NCBI RefSeq assembly: GCF_009727055.1
Contig: NC_052357.1
Span: 21,218,966-21,282,965, forward strand
Length of the DNA stretch: 64,000 nt
Direction of reading: 5' to 3'
Source of the DNA: Benincasa hispida
Taxonomy: Eukaryota > Streptophyta > Magnoliopsida > Cucurbitales > Cucurbitaceae
Part shown: positions 11,977 to 24,577 of the stretch, piece by piece
Position numbering within the stretch: the stretch's first letter is position 1
Layout: every line of letters begins with the position of its first letter
Translations under genes and position numbers: made by a program
The notes under the pieces: generated by a model
What the model saw: only the letters and a program-made list of their open reading frames with translations
Databases searched by the model: none
What the model was told of the DNA's origin: nothing

Positions 11977-13205
11977 TAGGATGACCATAGGTAACATGAC
12001 CTTAATTCTGAGTGAGTTGGGAACTCTTGCATATGAAGGCGGTCCTTTGATTTGTATGGGTGCGAGTGGTCAAATCGCCGACTCAAACCTACCACTTTGG
12101 GGATTCATCTGATTGGGGAGTTGGGAACTCAGCTACACAAGACGGAATTCACTCCTTCCCCGATTTAGTAGTAAGTAGATAAATTTCTCCCTTAAGGGCT
12201 GATTCCGGGACTTGAACAATGTGGCGCCACATCTTCTCTTGGCCCGAGATGAATTTACTTATATTAGGACTATGATATATTTTTCATTAGAGGAATCAGT
12301 CGTACTTAAGGAGTTAGATGTAATTAAAGGGGCAAAACAGTAAATTGGCCCGAGTGTGCTTACAAACGATTTATGAAGGGTTACCATATTGTTGATTGGT
12401 TATATCCAATGGACACATAAATATATCTGTAGCGCGACGAGTGCAGCTATTAGTCTTTAGTGAAATGCCCAACAATTAACAGATGGTGGATATTGTGATT
12501 AAAGAGTTTAGTCAGTTATTCACGTATCGTTAGAGCTTCAAGCTATAGGTCCATAAGGTCTCCTTTGTAGCTCAATGAATTCATGTTGACAATCAGTTTT
12601 TGGGTTAGTTTGAAATGTTCAAATTAACAAGAGAAATTTGATTATATATGATATAATTAAATTGTATCAATTATATGAGATATAATTGACCTAATGTATT
12701 AGATACATTAATTAGAGGAATTATTATTTAATGCTATAAGGGAGAAAAATAACAATTGTTTATATATTGCATGAGATGTGATATTAAAACTATAGGTTAT
12801 GAATATATTATTTATATTTGTACTTAAATCAATTATAGGATAACTGGTTACGGTTTTTTTTCTCTCCCATAACTATCTTAGTGGGAAGTTATGATCAGTT
12901 ATGGTAACTAATGGTTAAAATGAAAATCGTTTTCATTTTTACATGATGCGATCATTTCAAAATCATGAATCGAACGATCAAAAGCATAAGTTATACGATA
13001 GCTTGAGAGCATACACATCATGTGGCAAGTTTTCTATACGATAGTCACTTATTCTCTAAACGATCGAGTACACTGTCTATACGATAGACTAAAACTATCT
13101 CCCACTTGCTCGATCGTCTACACGGTCTAAAAATTCCTCTTACCCACTACCAAATCCTTCAGAGCCCATAACTCCTGGATTCTCACACCGAGAATACCGA
13201 CGTTT
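11977..13205 (+). repeat. 5' LTR remnant of element A
   Basis: It corresponds to the 3' LTR from about 18,570 (GGATGACCATAGGTAACATG against the TAGTATG variant) to about 19,690. The first ~470 bp and the U5 end are missing, and gag coding follows directly at GAATACCGA near 13,200. It holds copies of the TATACGATAG and CGATCG motifs (13,030-13,120). Confidence 0.75.
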
Positions 13206-14068
13206 CAGTCCTTGTTGAAAACCAAGGAGAAGACAGTTGGTGAGGAAAATGTTGCTTCGTCATCTAAGAAGTTCCACCGAGGTTTGACCTAAGGAACTAA
13301 GTCTGCACCTTCTTCATCAAACACTAACAAGTGGAAGAAAAAAAAGGGTAGTAAGGGGGAAGGGAAGGCACCAGCTAACCTGCAACCTGCCGCTTAGCGG
13401 GGTAGGCAACCAGCGCTGATTGAAAAAGGAAATTTTCCCATTCCAACCAAGATGGGCACTGGAAGAAGAACTACCCATGTTGGCTCAAGGAGACAAAAAA
13501 GGCTAAGGCCAAGAGCAGACGAGGTAAACGTGATTTACTAGTTCTGGAAACTTGTTTAGTGGAGAATGATGATTCTGCCTGGATCATAGACTCTAGGCCA
13601 CTAATCATGTTTGTTCTTCTTTTCAGGGGATTCGATCCTGGCGAAAACTTGAGGCTAGAGAGATAATGATGCGAGTAGGCACCGAATACGTCGTCTCAAC
13701 TGTTGCCATCGGAGGCCTCCGGTTAACTTTACAAAATAGGTTTCTCATATTACATGATGTATATGTTGTTCCTGAACTTAAGAGGAACTTAATTTCTATA
13801 AAGTGTCTACTTGAATGTAAATACACCCTTAACTTTTCAATGAATAAAGTGTTTATTCTTAAAGATGGTGTCAAGATATGTTCAACTTTACTGGATAATA
13901 ATTTGTATGTGTTAAGACCATTAGCAACAAATTCCCTCCATTACATAAAGATGTTTGAATCTGTCATAACTCAAAATAAACAACTTAAACTTTCTCCTAA
14001 AGAAAATGCCCAACTTTGGCACCTTCGATTTGGGCACATTAATCTCAATAGGAATGAGAGATTGGTGA
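13206..14068 (+). pseudogene. gag C-terminus, protease and GAG-pre-integrase of A (broken)
   Basis: Translation gives a lysine-rich gag tail, stops near 13,288 and 13,396, and a ruined zinc knuckle. The frame reads FSHSNQDGHWKKNYPCW, so all three cysteines of CX2CX4HX4C are replaced and only the histidine remains. The protease motif DSGATNH is broken by a one-base deletion near 13,595 (reads IIDSR). From 13,666 the frame is open through DVYVVPELKRNLISI and LWHLRFGHINLNR, the GAG-pre-integrase signature, until the LTR inserts at 14,069. Confidence 0.8.
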
Positions 14069-15968
14069 CGAATAGAAGGAAATCAGACAAGAGGATTTCC
14101 ATGAGCAACGGAATGATCATTCCAAAATCCATTCAAAATTGAACATACACAATCATCGTATTAAAATGGAAACTCACATGTCATGCAACAACTAGAAATT
14201 ACAACATGCTTACAATGAATGTCAAGGGATAGAGTATACATACCAATCAAGAACCATTCTTCAAACTCCCTCGATCTACAAGGCTTCATAGCACAGCAAC
14301 ACGAATGCAACGACCGGTGCACAGCATGATCGATAGCACAAACACAACGAACACGACCCCAATGAACGACCTCCAAAACTTCGAAATAAATCGAGTTCAG
14401 TGAGGACACCACCACAATGGTTACCTTGGTATTCTCGATTTGAGAGTCCAGGAATTGTGGGCTCATCTTGGTTAAAGGAAGAGACTGGAGGAATAAAAAT
14501 CGTGTAGACGATTGAGCAAGTGGGAGATGACACAGTCTATCGTATAGATGACGTGCTCATTCGTGTAGAAGATGGCAGCCTATCATATAGACAATGCCAC
14601 ACGATCGTTTAACTACGACAGTTGGTGAACTATCGTATAGATAATGTCCACGATCGTTTAGTTTCTCTATTGCTATTGTTTAGTGAAACACTTTTACTTG
14701 ATAGCATTCTCCGTGAGTTTTTTTCCGAAAGTACCAACTCTATCAAAATAGGAAAAGCTTTTTCCTTTTTATCTCACGGTTACCATAAAACCACCATAAC
14801 CTCCCACTCAATTGATTATTAGAGAAAAAGAGATCATTATCCAATAAGTAATATTATTATAAATAAATATGATTACCAACTTACCATATTGTATTTATAA
14901 CCTATAGTTTTAATATTTCATCTCATGAAACATATAAACCATAATTCTTTTTCTATTTTATGGTACTTAATGTAAATCATATTTACATTAATCCTTCACA
15001 TGATGTATCAACCACCAAACAAAAAAATAGTATTGATCAAGTTTGACCATATAAAATATTAGCAATGATTATTATTCTTATTTTCACCCTTTTATAATTT
15101 CCACACCAAAATTGGGAGTTATCTCTTTCCTCAATCCTTCCTTAGTCCTTCATCTAATGCAGCCAACTCTTCCCTATTGAAGCACAAAGCTTCTCATTTT
15201 CTCTTCACAACTCAACTGGAATTAAACCAATATGCTCAAAACAAAATCCACACATATTCTTAATTCCAAAATTTATTCACTATTAAAATGGCCCAATATA
15301 TCACACCAATTATATCATATATAATTGAATTTCCTCTTGTCAATTTGAATATATCAAACTAACACCAAGAACTGATTCTCAACTTGAATCCATTGAACTA
15401 CCAAGGGGACCTTATGGACCTATAGCTTGAAGCTCAATTGGTACATGAATAACTTACTAAACTCTTTAGTCACGAGATCCACCATCCGTTAACTGTCGAG
15501 CACTCCACTAAAGACCGACAGCTACACTCTCCTCACTATAGATATATTTTGTGTCCATATCAACCAATCAACAGTGCGATAACCCTTCACAGATCGCTCG
15601 TAAGTACAGTTGGGACAATTTACCGTTTGGTTCCTATAGTTACATCTAACTTCTTAAGTACCACTAATCCCTCTAATGAACATAAGTCATAGTCTTACTA
15701 TGTCTAAGTCCTCTCTTCCAAAGAGAGGTTGTGGCTACTATGTTCAAGATCTGGAATCAGCCCTTAGGGAAGCAATCTATCTACTTACCCTTTCTTTGGG
15801 GAAGGAGTGAATTCCGTCTTGTGTAATTGAGTTTCCAGCTCCTCAATCAGACAAATCCCTAAAAAGGTGAGCTTGTTGAGTTGGTAATCTGGCCACTCTC
15901 ACCCATACTAATCAAAGAACTGCCCTCAAAGGAAGGAGTTCCCAAAACACTCAGGATTAAGGTCATGT
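14069..15968 (-). repeat. Antisense LTR insertion inside element A
   Basis: The left edge (AGAAGGAAATC, 14,069) is the reverse complement of the LTR terminus seen at 33,987. Further landmarks are ATTCTCGATTTGAGAG (14,431), CGATCGTTTA (14,601 and 14,651), GGGGACCTTATGGACCTATA (15,404) and GGAAGGAGTGAATTCC (15,797). The first ~470 bp of the LTR are missing on the right. Where it stops, integrase coding resumes after a gap covering most of the integrase, so a deletion accompanied or followed the insertion. Confidence 0.75.
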
Positions 15969-17995
15969 CCTCACTTCCGCATCTGGGGTTGCCCAGCCCA
16001 TGTGCTTAAGCCTAATTCTAAGAAATTGGAACCACGTTCGAGGTCGTGCCTATTTCTAGGCTACCCAAAACGAATATGTGGGGGTTACTTTTATGATCCT
16101 AAGGAAAACAAAGTGTTTATGTTGACGAACGCTACCTTCCTTGAGGAGGATCACATAAGGGAGCACAGACCGAGAAGTAAAATAGTATTGAGTGAACTTT
16201 CCAAAGACACTATTGAAACTTCAATAAGAGTTGTTGAAGAACCTGCTACATCAAAAAGAGTTGTTGATGGAAATTCATCTAGTAGGTCAAATACACCTCA
16301 AGAGGTGAATAAACCTCGGCATAGTGGAACGGTTGCAAACCTACCTGTTCCCTATATGGGTTTAATAGAAACCTTGGCTATGGTAGCCGATGGTGAGGTT
16401 GAAGATTTGTTGTCTTATAAGAAGGAAATAGAGGATGTTGATAGAGATTAATGAGTCAAAACCATGGATCTCGAGATAGACTCTATGTACTTCAACTCAA
16501 TATGGGATCTTATAGATTAAACTGAATGGATCAAACCTATAGGTTGCAAAATGATCTACAAGAGGAAACGGGGTGCTGATGGGAAGGTGCAAACCTTTAA
16601 GATTAGACTTATGGCAAAGCGTTATACTCAGGTGGAGGGCATAGACTATGAAGAGACTTTCTCACCTGTTTCCATGCTTAACTCTATTCGTATCTTCCTG
16701 TCCATTGCCTCATATTATGACTAGAGATATGGCAAATGGATGTCAAGACTGCCTTTCTAAATGGTAATCTTGAGAAGACCATTTATATAGTGCGACCTAA
16801 GGGATTCATAGCTCAAGGTCAGGAGCAAAAGGTCTACAAACTAAATCGGTTCATTTATGGATTGAAACAGGTATCTTGATCTTGGAACATAAGGTTTGAT
16901 ACTACGATCAAATCTTATGGCTTTGACCAAAATGTTGATGAGTCTTATGTCTACAAGAAAATCATCAACAGTTCAGTAGTATTCCTAGGGTTATATGTAG
17001 ACGATATCCTACACAATGGGAATGATGTAGGTTTACTGACTTCAGTTAAGAACTGGCTAGCGACCCAATTCCAAATGAATGATTTGGGAAAGGCTTAGTT
17101 TTTTCGTGGGATTCAGATCTTTCGAGATCGAAAGAAAAAAATGTTACCATTGTCTTCGGCATCGCACATTGATAAGATGTTGATCAAGTACTCGATGCAT
17201 AACTCCAAGAGGGGTCTTTTTCCTTTTAAACATGGAGTTACTTTGTCTAACGAGCAATGTCTTAAGACACCTCAAGAGGTTGAGAAAATGAGACGGGTCC
17301 CCTATGCATCTGTCGTTGGCAGTTTGATGTACGCGATGTTATGTACTAGACCTGACATCTGCTACACTGTGAGGATAGTCAGTAAATATTAGTCTAATCC
17401 AGGATAGGGTCACTAGACTGCCGTCAAGAACATCCTCAAGTATCTTCGGAGAACGAGGGACTACATGCTTGTGTATGGATCTAAGGATTTGATCCTTACT
17501 GGATACACAAACTCTGACTTCCATACTAATAAGGATTTTCGAAAATCTAGTTCCATATCAGTGTTCACTCTTAATGGAGGAGTTGTAGTATGGTGAAGCA
17601 CTAAGTGGCGAATCACTAAGCAAAGGTGCATCGCTGACTCCATTATAGAGGTCGAGTATGTAGCGGCTTGTGAAGCTGCTAAAGAGGCCATTTGGCTTAG
17701 GAAGTTTTTGACTGGTCTGAAAGTTGTTTCAGACATGTCTAGGTTCATCACCCTTTATTGTGATAATAGTCGTGCTGTAGCGAATTCCAGAGAGCCTAGG
17801 AGTCACAAGCGCAACAAATATATCGAGCGGAAATACCATCTTATCAGAGAGATTGTGCATCAAGGAGACGTGATAGTCACGAAGATAGCTTCGGAGCACG
17901 ATGTTACTGACCCGTTTACGAAGGCTCTCACGGCTACAGTGTTTGAGGGTCACCTTCAGAGCATGGGTCTATGGGACTGTCCGCGGGTAGACTAA
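15969..17995 (+). pseudogene. Integrase C-terminus, reverse transcriptase and RNase H of A (broken)
   Basis: It opens with HFRIWGCPAHVLKP and RSCLFLGYPK, typical of the Copia integrase C-terminus. The RT region carries DVKTAFLNG-like sequence (near 16,745) and an intact YVDD catalytic motif (16,994-17,005). RNase H shows YCDNS near 17,758 and ends HLQSMGLWDCPRVD at 17,995. Many in-frame stops and frameshifts occur (for example near 16,449, 16,518, 16,720, 16,877, 17,098 and 17,391), so no polyprotein can be made. The D,D-35-E core of integrase is absent. Confidence 0.85.
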
Positions 17996-18085
17996 GGCAA
18001 GTAGGAATGTTGTTGTACTAGGCCTTTATGTCTTAGTTTATTGATTTGTACTTGTAATTTTCATGTACACTCCACTAGCTTTAGG

Positions 18086-18098
18086 ACAACTGGGAGAT
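18086..18098 (+). other. Polypurine tract of element A
   Basis: ACAACTGGGAGAT lies immediately before the TGTTGGGG start of the 3' LTR, the site where plus-strand DNA synthesis starts in Copia elements. Confidence 0.75.
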
Positions 18099-19972
18099 TG
18101 TTGGGGTTGATATCCTAAATCTCGTTGGGTTCCGTAGTTTGTAAACATGTATTTGAACAAATATTTTGTGATGTAATAATATGAGATATTTTCTTCACTA
18201 CAGTCTTTGCTATATGAGATATTTTCTTGCATTAACTACAAACTCATAAACTAAAATCCCTGGTTATCATTGTAACTTAAGCATGTATGTAATGACATAC
18301 AAATGGATCATGCTTTAAGTGATAACCTAAGTGGTCTGTAGTAGATGGATAAAGGAGGAAAACCTATCATGTTGACACTGAAAGTGTGGCCTTCTTTGTA
18401 GATGTTACAAGTGTTGTAATGTACTACAGATGGTCTGATCCTGACCATTTATGTATTAGACATGCGAGCAGGAATGCTCTATACAAAAAGATGTTTATAT
18501 AAGACCGGACCACGAAATGTTTAGTCTCGTTATATAACGTCGTTCATAACATAGACTTTCATTTCACTAGGATGACCATAGGTAGTATGACCTTAATCTT
18601 GAGGAAGTTGGGAACTCCTGCCTATCAGAGTGGTTCTTTCATTTGTATGGGTGTGAATGGCCAGATCGTCGACTCAAACCTACCACTTTGTGGATTCGTC
18701 TAATTGAGGAGCTAGAAACTTAGCTACACAAGAAAGAATTCACTCTTTCCCCAATTTAGAAGTAAGTAGATAAATTGTTGTCTTAAGGGTTGATTTTGAG
18801 GCTTGAACAATGTGGCACCACACCTTCTCTTGGCCCGAAAAGAATTTACTCATAGTAGGACTATCATGTATAGCTCATTAAAGAAATCAGTGGTACTTAA
18901 GGAGTTAGATGTAATTACAGAACCAAAACGGTAAATTGGCTTAGTTGTAATTATAGAGGCAAAACGGTAAATTTATGAAGGGTCATCGTACTGTTGATTA
19001 GTTATATCCAATGGACACAGAAATATATATGTAGCGCGAAGAGTGTAGCTTTTGGCCTTTAGTTGAATGCCCAGTAGTTAACAAATGGTGGATATCGTGA
19101 TTAAAGAGTTTAATCAGTTATTCACGTACCGTTGGAGCTTCAAGTTATAGGTCCATAAGGTCCCCTCAGTAGCTCAATGGATTCATGTTAAGAATCAATT
19201 TTTGGGTTAGTTTGAAATGTTCAAATTAACAAGAAGAAAATTTGATTATATATATTATAATTAAATTGTATCAATTATATGAGATATAGTTGACTTAATG
19301 TGTTAGATACACTGATTGGAGGAATTATTATTTAATGTTATAAGGGCGATAGAACTATGGTTTATTTATTGCATGAGATGTGATATTAAAACTAGAGGTT
19401 ATGAATATATTATTTATATTTGTAATTAAATCAATTATAGGATAATTGGTTACGATTTTTTTCTTCCCATAACTAACTTAGTGGGAAGTTGTGATCAGTT
19501 ATTGTAACTAATGGTTAAAATGAAAGCCGTTTTCACTTTTACATGATGCGATCATTTCAAAATTCCTCCTATACGATAGACTAAAACTATCTCCCACTTA
19601 TTCGATCGTCTACACGATCTAAAAATTCCTCTTACCCTCTACAAAATTCTACAGAGGCCACAACTCCAGGATTCTCGCACCAAGAATACTGAGGTAACAT
19701 GCTGGTGGTGTCTGTTTACTGTTCTAGGAGATTGCTGAAACTTGAAGTTTGTGTTTGGTGAACGTTCGTGCAGCACAGTTTGAAGGAACGATAAGAATAG
19801 TTTTTCAAGGGTAAGTTCACTTGAACCTTTCTTTTTCCCTTTTTGCAGCATGTTGTAATTTAGAGTTTTGCATAACTATTACTGTTTGATTGTCATTGTG
19901 TATGTTCTGTCACAATGGGGTTTGGAAGGATCTCGCTTCTGCTCACAGGTCTCTTTGTTAAGAGTTCCTTCA
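18099..19972 (+). repeat. 3' LTR of element A
   Basis: It begins TGTTGGGGTTGATATCC after the polypurine tract and ends GAGTTCCTTCA, then CGTAC of the host element. At 1,874 bp it is shorter than the 2.13-kb full LTRs at 29,004-33,987 and 39,337-41,462, and it lacks much of their CGATCG-rich block. Confidence 0.85.
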
Positions 19973-22140
19973 CGTACAACACTAGGAAAGCTAATGAACT
20001 ATTGATGATTTTCTTGTAAATACAATGCTCATCAACATTTTGATCAAAGCCAGAAGATTTTATCGCAGTATCAAATCTTATGTTCCAAGATCGAGAAAAT
20101 TTGTTCAATCCATCAATGAATCGATTAATTGGACCAATAAAGCTTGCAAATGTTTTGTTCCTAACCTTGGGTTATGAATCCCTACGGTTGCTACATATAG
20201 ATAGTCTCCTCAATATTGCCATTTAGAAAGAAAATCCTTACGTCCATTTGCCAAATGTCATATTCATAATATGCGGCAATCGATAGGAGTATACTATAGA
20301 CTTTAACATGACAACGGGTGAGAAAGTCTCCTCATAGTCAACCCCTTCAACCTAGGTATAACCCTTTACCACAAGTCTAGCCTTGAAAGTTTGTACCTTC
20401 CCTTCAGCACCTCGTTTCCTCTTGTAGATCCATTTGCATCCTTTTGGTTTAACCCCATAAGGTTGATTTAAAATACCTCAAACCAAATTAAGTACATAAA
20501 CTCCATTTTGATATTCATAACTTTAATCCATTCATCTTTATCAATATCCTTCATCGTATTCATGTAAGACACTGGGTTCTCAATATTGCCATAAAAAATA
20601 TAGCTAGGGTTTCAGTCAAACCCATATAAGAAATAGACGGGTTGGCAACCCTCCCACTGTCTCAAGGCTTTCTCAACAATTGAGGTAGATGTGACCTACT
20701 AGATGACAAACTTCAACAAGTCTTATTGAGGTGGTAGGCTCTTGAATAACTCTTATAGAAGGTTCAGTAGTTTCACTGGAAAACTCAGTTAACACTATCG
20801 TATTGCATGGTTTATACTCCCCATATGGTCCTCTTCTAAAAAAGTAGCATTTGTCGACACAAACACTTTACTATCTTTAAGATCGTACAAGTAACCACCT
20901 CTTGTTCCTTTGAGTTGCCTACAAATAGACAAAATTTTGCACGAGGTTCCAATTTCTTAGTATTAGCCTCAAGCACATGTGTTGGGCAACCCTAGATTCT
21001 GAAATGATGTAAACTAACTTAATGACCATTTCATAACTCCAAATGTGTTCCCGTAACATTTTGGATGGAATACAATTCAAAATATAAGTTCCGGTCTCTA
21101 ATGCATAACCCCAAAACGAACAGGTACGAAAACATAACTCATCATAAACCAAACAATGTTCAACAGGTTTGATTTCTCCTTTCTGATACACCAATCTGCT
21201 AAGATGTACAAGGTACTGAGAGCTAGGATACAATTCCATGTTCTATAAAATAGTCTTGGAATTCAGATCTCTATACTCTCCACCTCGGTCAAATTGAAAT
21301 GTTTTAATTTTTTTTTATTTAATGCATTTTCAACTTCATCCTTGTATTCTTCAAACTTTTCAAGGGGTTCAGAATTATGTTGCATTAAACAAACATACAC
21401 ATACCTTGAATAATCATCAATAAAGGTGATGAAATATTCAAACTCTCCTCTTACCTTAACATTCATAGGACCATAGAGTCCGAATGTATAAGTTCTAAGG
21501 GTTCTTTGACTCTGTGATCTTTTCCAGTAAAAGATCTCTTAGTCATTTTACCTTCAAAACATGACTCATATACTAGTAAAGAATTTTCTTCTAACTCACT
21601 TAGAAGTTCATTCTTAACCAATCCTATTGAGATTTATGTGTCCTAATCTTAGGTGCCAAAGATGGGTACTTTCGTTTGGAGAAATTTTCTGTCTTTTATT
21701 TTGAGTTATCGCAGTTTTAAATGATTCAGTATTTAGGAAGGCTTTTGTTGCTAACAGTTTTAGCATATAAAGATTATCTTCCAGTTTTGCAGAATGAGTA
21801 TCAATACCATTTTTGCGAATAAACTTCTTATTTACAAAAAAAAATGTACAGTATATAGTTGTTCAAGTAAACACTTTACAGAAATTAATATCCTCTTGAA
21901 GTCAGGAAGTACATACACATTTTCTAATAAAATAAATTATTTCTATAAATTAAGTCAGAGTCCTCTCACTGCCTTCGCTGAGACGACGTGCCTAGTTCCA
22001 ACAGGGATCATCAACTCATCAATTGCCAATTGCCACCAGGAATCAATTCCCTGAAATGAAGAACAAATATGGTTAGTGGCACCTGAATCTATTATCCAAG
22101 CCAAATTTTCATTCTCCAATAAGCAAGTTTCCAAAGTCAA
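19973..22140 (-). pseudogene. Protease, integrase and partial RT of D (broken)
   Basis: The protease reads WIIDSGATNHICSSFQG (about 22,050-22,105) with the catalytic DSG intact. Integrase core sequence FITFIDDYSRYVYV is near 21,390-21,440, followed by QYLVHLSRLVYQKGEIKPVE (about 21,150-21,215). The RT N-terminal half (20,130-20,500) has several stops. The last recognisable residues are SSLAFLVLYV, and element A interrupts at the codon after the tyrosine of YVDD. Frameshifts and stops are frequent. Confidence 0.8.
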
Positions 22141-22149
22141 TTGTATTTA

Positions 22150-23002
22150 CCTTACTTGGCCTTCTTCTTCTCTATCAAGTATTTGGGACAATTCCTCTTC
22201 CACTGTCCCTCTTGGTTACAATGGAAACATATTCCATTTGCATCCTTGTCTTTCTTGCCCTTGTGAGAAGCAGCTGGTGGGTTTGCCTTCCCCTGACCAC
22301 CTCTCTTCTTCTTCCACTTTTTGGTGTCGAAAGAGGAAGCTACAGACTTGGTTCCCGAGGTCGAACATCTGTGAAACCTTTTAGAGGATTAGGCAACATT
22401 TACCTCACCCTTTTATTTCTTAACTTCATCAATGATTGGCAAATCTGTAGCTCATTGAACAAGGTGGTCAGGTTGTAGTCAATTCTATTCATAACAGCAT
22501 TGCTACAGAACTTAAGGAAATTTTCAAGTAAAGTGTTCAAAACGAAGCTAACCTAACTGGCTTCATCAATGATGACCCATTCATCTCTGCCATATGAAAG
22601 TGGACCATCATGTCAAGAACATGATGCCCCCTCTGGCATGCGGACATTGAAGATGTATTTGAGCGTATCATGCCTGAGCTGAGTAGATGGCTATCCAAAC
22701 ATTCCCCCTCAAGGACTCCATGATCTCACAGGCAGTGAGCATGGACTCATGCTTCTTGGCCTAGACCTCATATAGGTTTGCCAAGATGTACGCTCAGACC
22801 TTTTCGTTTGTCCGAATCCTCACTCATATGCCTATCGAACATTTTGGGTGATATTGGTTAGTGAGACTAGAGAACACTCCTCAACCAGGACAAAGCGTAG
22901 GTCATCGATGATTGGAACTCTATTGATTGTATTTTTTCGGGTTGCATAGTTATCACCATTTAATTTTTTGGCAGCAAGCATATTTAATATGGCAGAAGTC
23001 AT
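22150..23002 (-). pseudogene. gag of element D (broken)
   Basis: The likely start at 23,002 gives MTSAILNMLAAKK, the same beginning as the gag of B (37,001). Further on are fragments of the UBN2/DUF4219 gag core and a basic linker. The zinc knuckle (about 22,185-22,230) reads CFHCNQEGQWKRNC: three cysteines are kept but the zinc-binding histidine is glutamine. Several frameshifts prevent a continuous frame. Confidence 0.75.
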
Positions 23003-23104
23003 ATTGCAGAGATTGCTAAAACATACAATTTATTTATATTAATTAAACAACCATTACCCAGTTTGAAAAGCGAATCAATTTGGCAAAATAATTTTAATGC
23101 ACCC

Positions 23105-23788
23105 TATGTAGTTACATCTAACTCTTTAAGTACCACTGATCCCTCTAGTGAACAATAAGTCATAGTCTAACTAGGACCAAACCCCTCTTAGGCCAAGAAA
23201 AAATGTGACACCACATTGTTCAAGCCTTGAAATTAGCTCTTAAGGGAGAAATTTCTCTACCTACTCTAACTATTGAGAAGAAGTGAATTCCTTCTTGTGT
23301 AGTTGCATTCCCAGCTCCCCAATCAGACAATTCCCCAAAATGGTTCGCATATTGAATTGGCGAACTAGCCACTCTCACCCATGAAAATCAAAGGATCGTC
23401 TTCATAGATATGAGTTCACAACTCACTTAGGATTTAGGTCAAGTCACCTATGGTCATCCTGATGAAATGTAAGTCTCTTCTATCAATGGTGTTATATAGT
23501 GAGACTATTAACTTCATGGTCCGGTCTTATACAAGCTCTTTGTATAGAACACCTCCATCCATATGAATGATCAAGGTCATATCACTTATAGCACTTTATA
23601 ACAATTGCAATATCTACAATACGTGTTTAAGTTATACAAGACAAACTTAGATCTTCATTTATTGACTTTGTGGGTTGATGCTACTAAATGTCAAATAAAA
23701 ATTCATATTTTATTAAATAAATAAAGGGTTTGTACATTATAATTACAAACTACATGACTCATTTAGATTTAGGGCATCAACCCTAACA
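23105..23788 (-). repeat. 5' LTR remnant of element D
   Basis: The minus-strand start TGTTAGGGTTGATGCC is at 23,788. Only the first ~690 bp remain. At about 23,105 it passes straight into sequence equivalent to the end of the leader of element B, so U3/R/U5, the primer site and most of the leader were deleted together. AGAAA at 23,789 is the presumed flank. Confidence 0.75.
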
Positions 23789-24577
23789 AGAAAGTTCCTC
23801 TAGAGTTGCGGAAGTTCAAGTCGGATGTCTGGTGTGACGTCAGACGTATTACATATCCTACTCAAAAGACCATGGTAATACAAGTAAGGTGTGAACCCAA
23901 GACGATTCAAAGGAAACTTTCTTGTAGGATGGAATGATGTTTAAAAAAAAGAATCACCTATCACATAGTGTTGCTTAATGCTCAGGTGAATCCTATTGGG
24001 TGTTCAGTAGTTCTCTGGCCACTACATGATTATAGGAATCAATGGGAGAATGGAAAATTGCTCAAGTGGGTTGTTGGATGCAATCGTAAGAAACACTTTT
24101 CATTTCATCTTTGTAGTTTCACTTCTTGCTCAAAAAATAAAGAAAGACTTTCGATCACGTAGGAGACATTGCGTCAAATGCATATGGAAAGACTAATCTA
24201 ATTATAAATTTCTTTTTTGCGTAAGACTTTTAATCTAACGATCAATCCAGATTCCAACAATTAAAAAAAACAAGGTAATATAGAAATAAGCAATGTCGTA
24301 CAGAAAAGTATTAGGATGAAACTATGGTATGGATCTTGATCTGATATTGCTTCATTCTATTCATAGCTTAGTCTAATAAAATATAAGGGGGACCAACTGA
24401 GATTTTAGCAGCGGAAATTTCCTTCTTCTTTACTGCTACAACAGAAGACTTCCAATCAGAAAAAACTTCCTCTTTGCCTAATAAATAGGTGCGCTGAAAT
24501 TACATCACAACTAAAAGATAAGGACTCGCCATAGTACATTCTGTATAAAAGTTTTGCTTGGCTGCATGGCAGGGCAC
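23789..24577. other. Unassigned segment between two retroelements
   Basis: No LTR, transposon end or known domain recognised. The plus strand is open from the boundary to a stop at 23,935-23,937 (about 48 codons, no start), reading in part VPLELRKFKSDVW and VRRITYPTQK. This could be a gene or transposon fragment; I do not recognise it. The remainder is AT-rich. Confidence 0.4.

Larger units (their letters stand above)
11977..19972 (+). mobile_element. Ty1/Copia retrotransposon A, defective
   Basis: Order on the plus strand: truncated 5' LTR (11,977-13,205), degraded gag C-terminus with protease and GAG-pre-integrase (13,206-14,068), an antisense LTR insertion (14,069-15,968), integrase C-terminus with reverse transcriptase and RNase H (15,969-17,995), polypurine tract, and 3' LTR (18,099-19,972). 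Integrase before RT is the Copia order. Its 3' end interrupts the RT of element D, with CGTAC (19,973-19,977) as the presumed right target duplication. The left duplication is lost with the start of the 5' LTR. The primer site, leader, gag N-terminus and integrase core are missing. Confidence 0.8.
19973..23788 (-). mobile_element. Ty1/Copia retrotransposon D, defective, cut by A
   Basis: Reading right to left: truncated 5' LTR (23,788-23,105), gag (23,002-22,150), protease, integrase and the first part of RT, stopping in the YVDD motif where element A is inserted (19,973). The other half of D (RT end, RNase H, 3' LTR) was not found left of A and seems deleted. The leader is almost gone: gag lies about 100 bp from LTR sequence, against 2.3 kb in elements B and E. 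Confidence 0.8.

Noticed and set aside
22076..22478. 102-aa and 88-aa plus-strand frames
   Set aside because: Reverse-strand shadows of the gag zinc-knuckle region of element D.
24100..24577. Plastid-derived insertion
   Set aside because: The sequence looked plastid-like at first glance, but no plastid gene product could be read from it.
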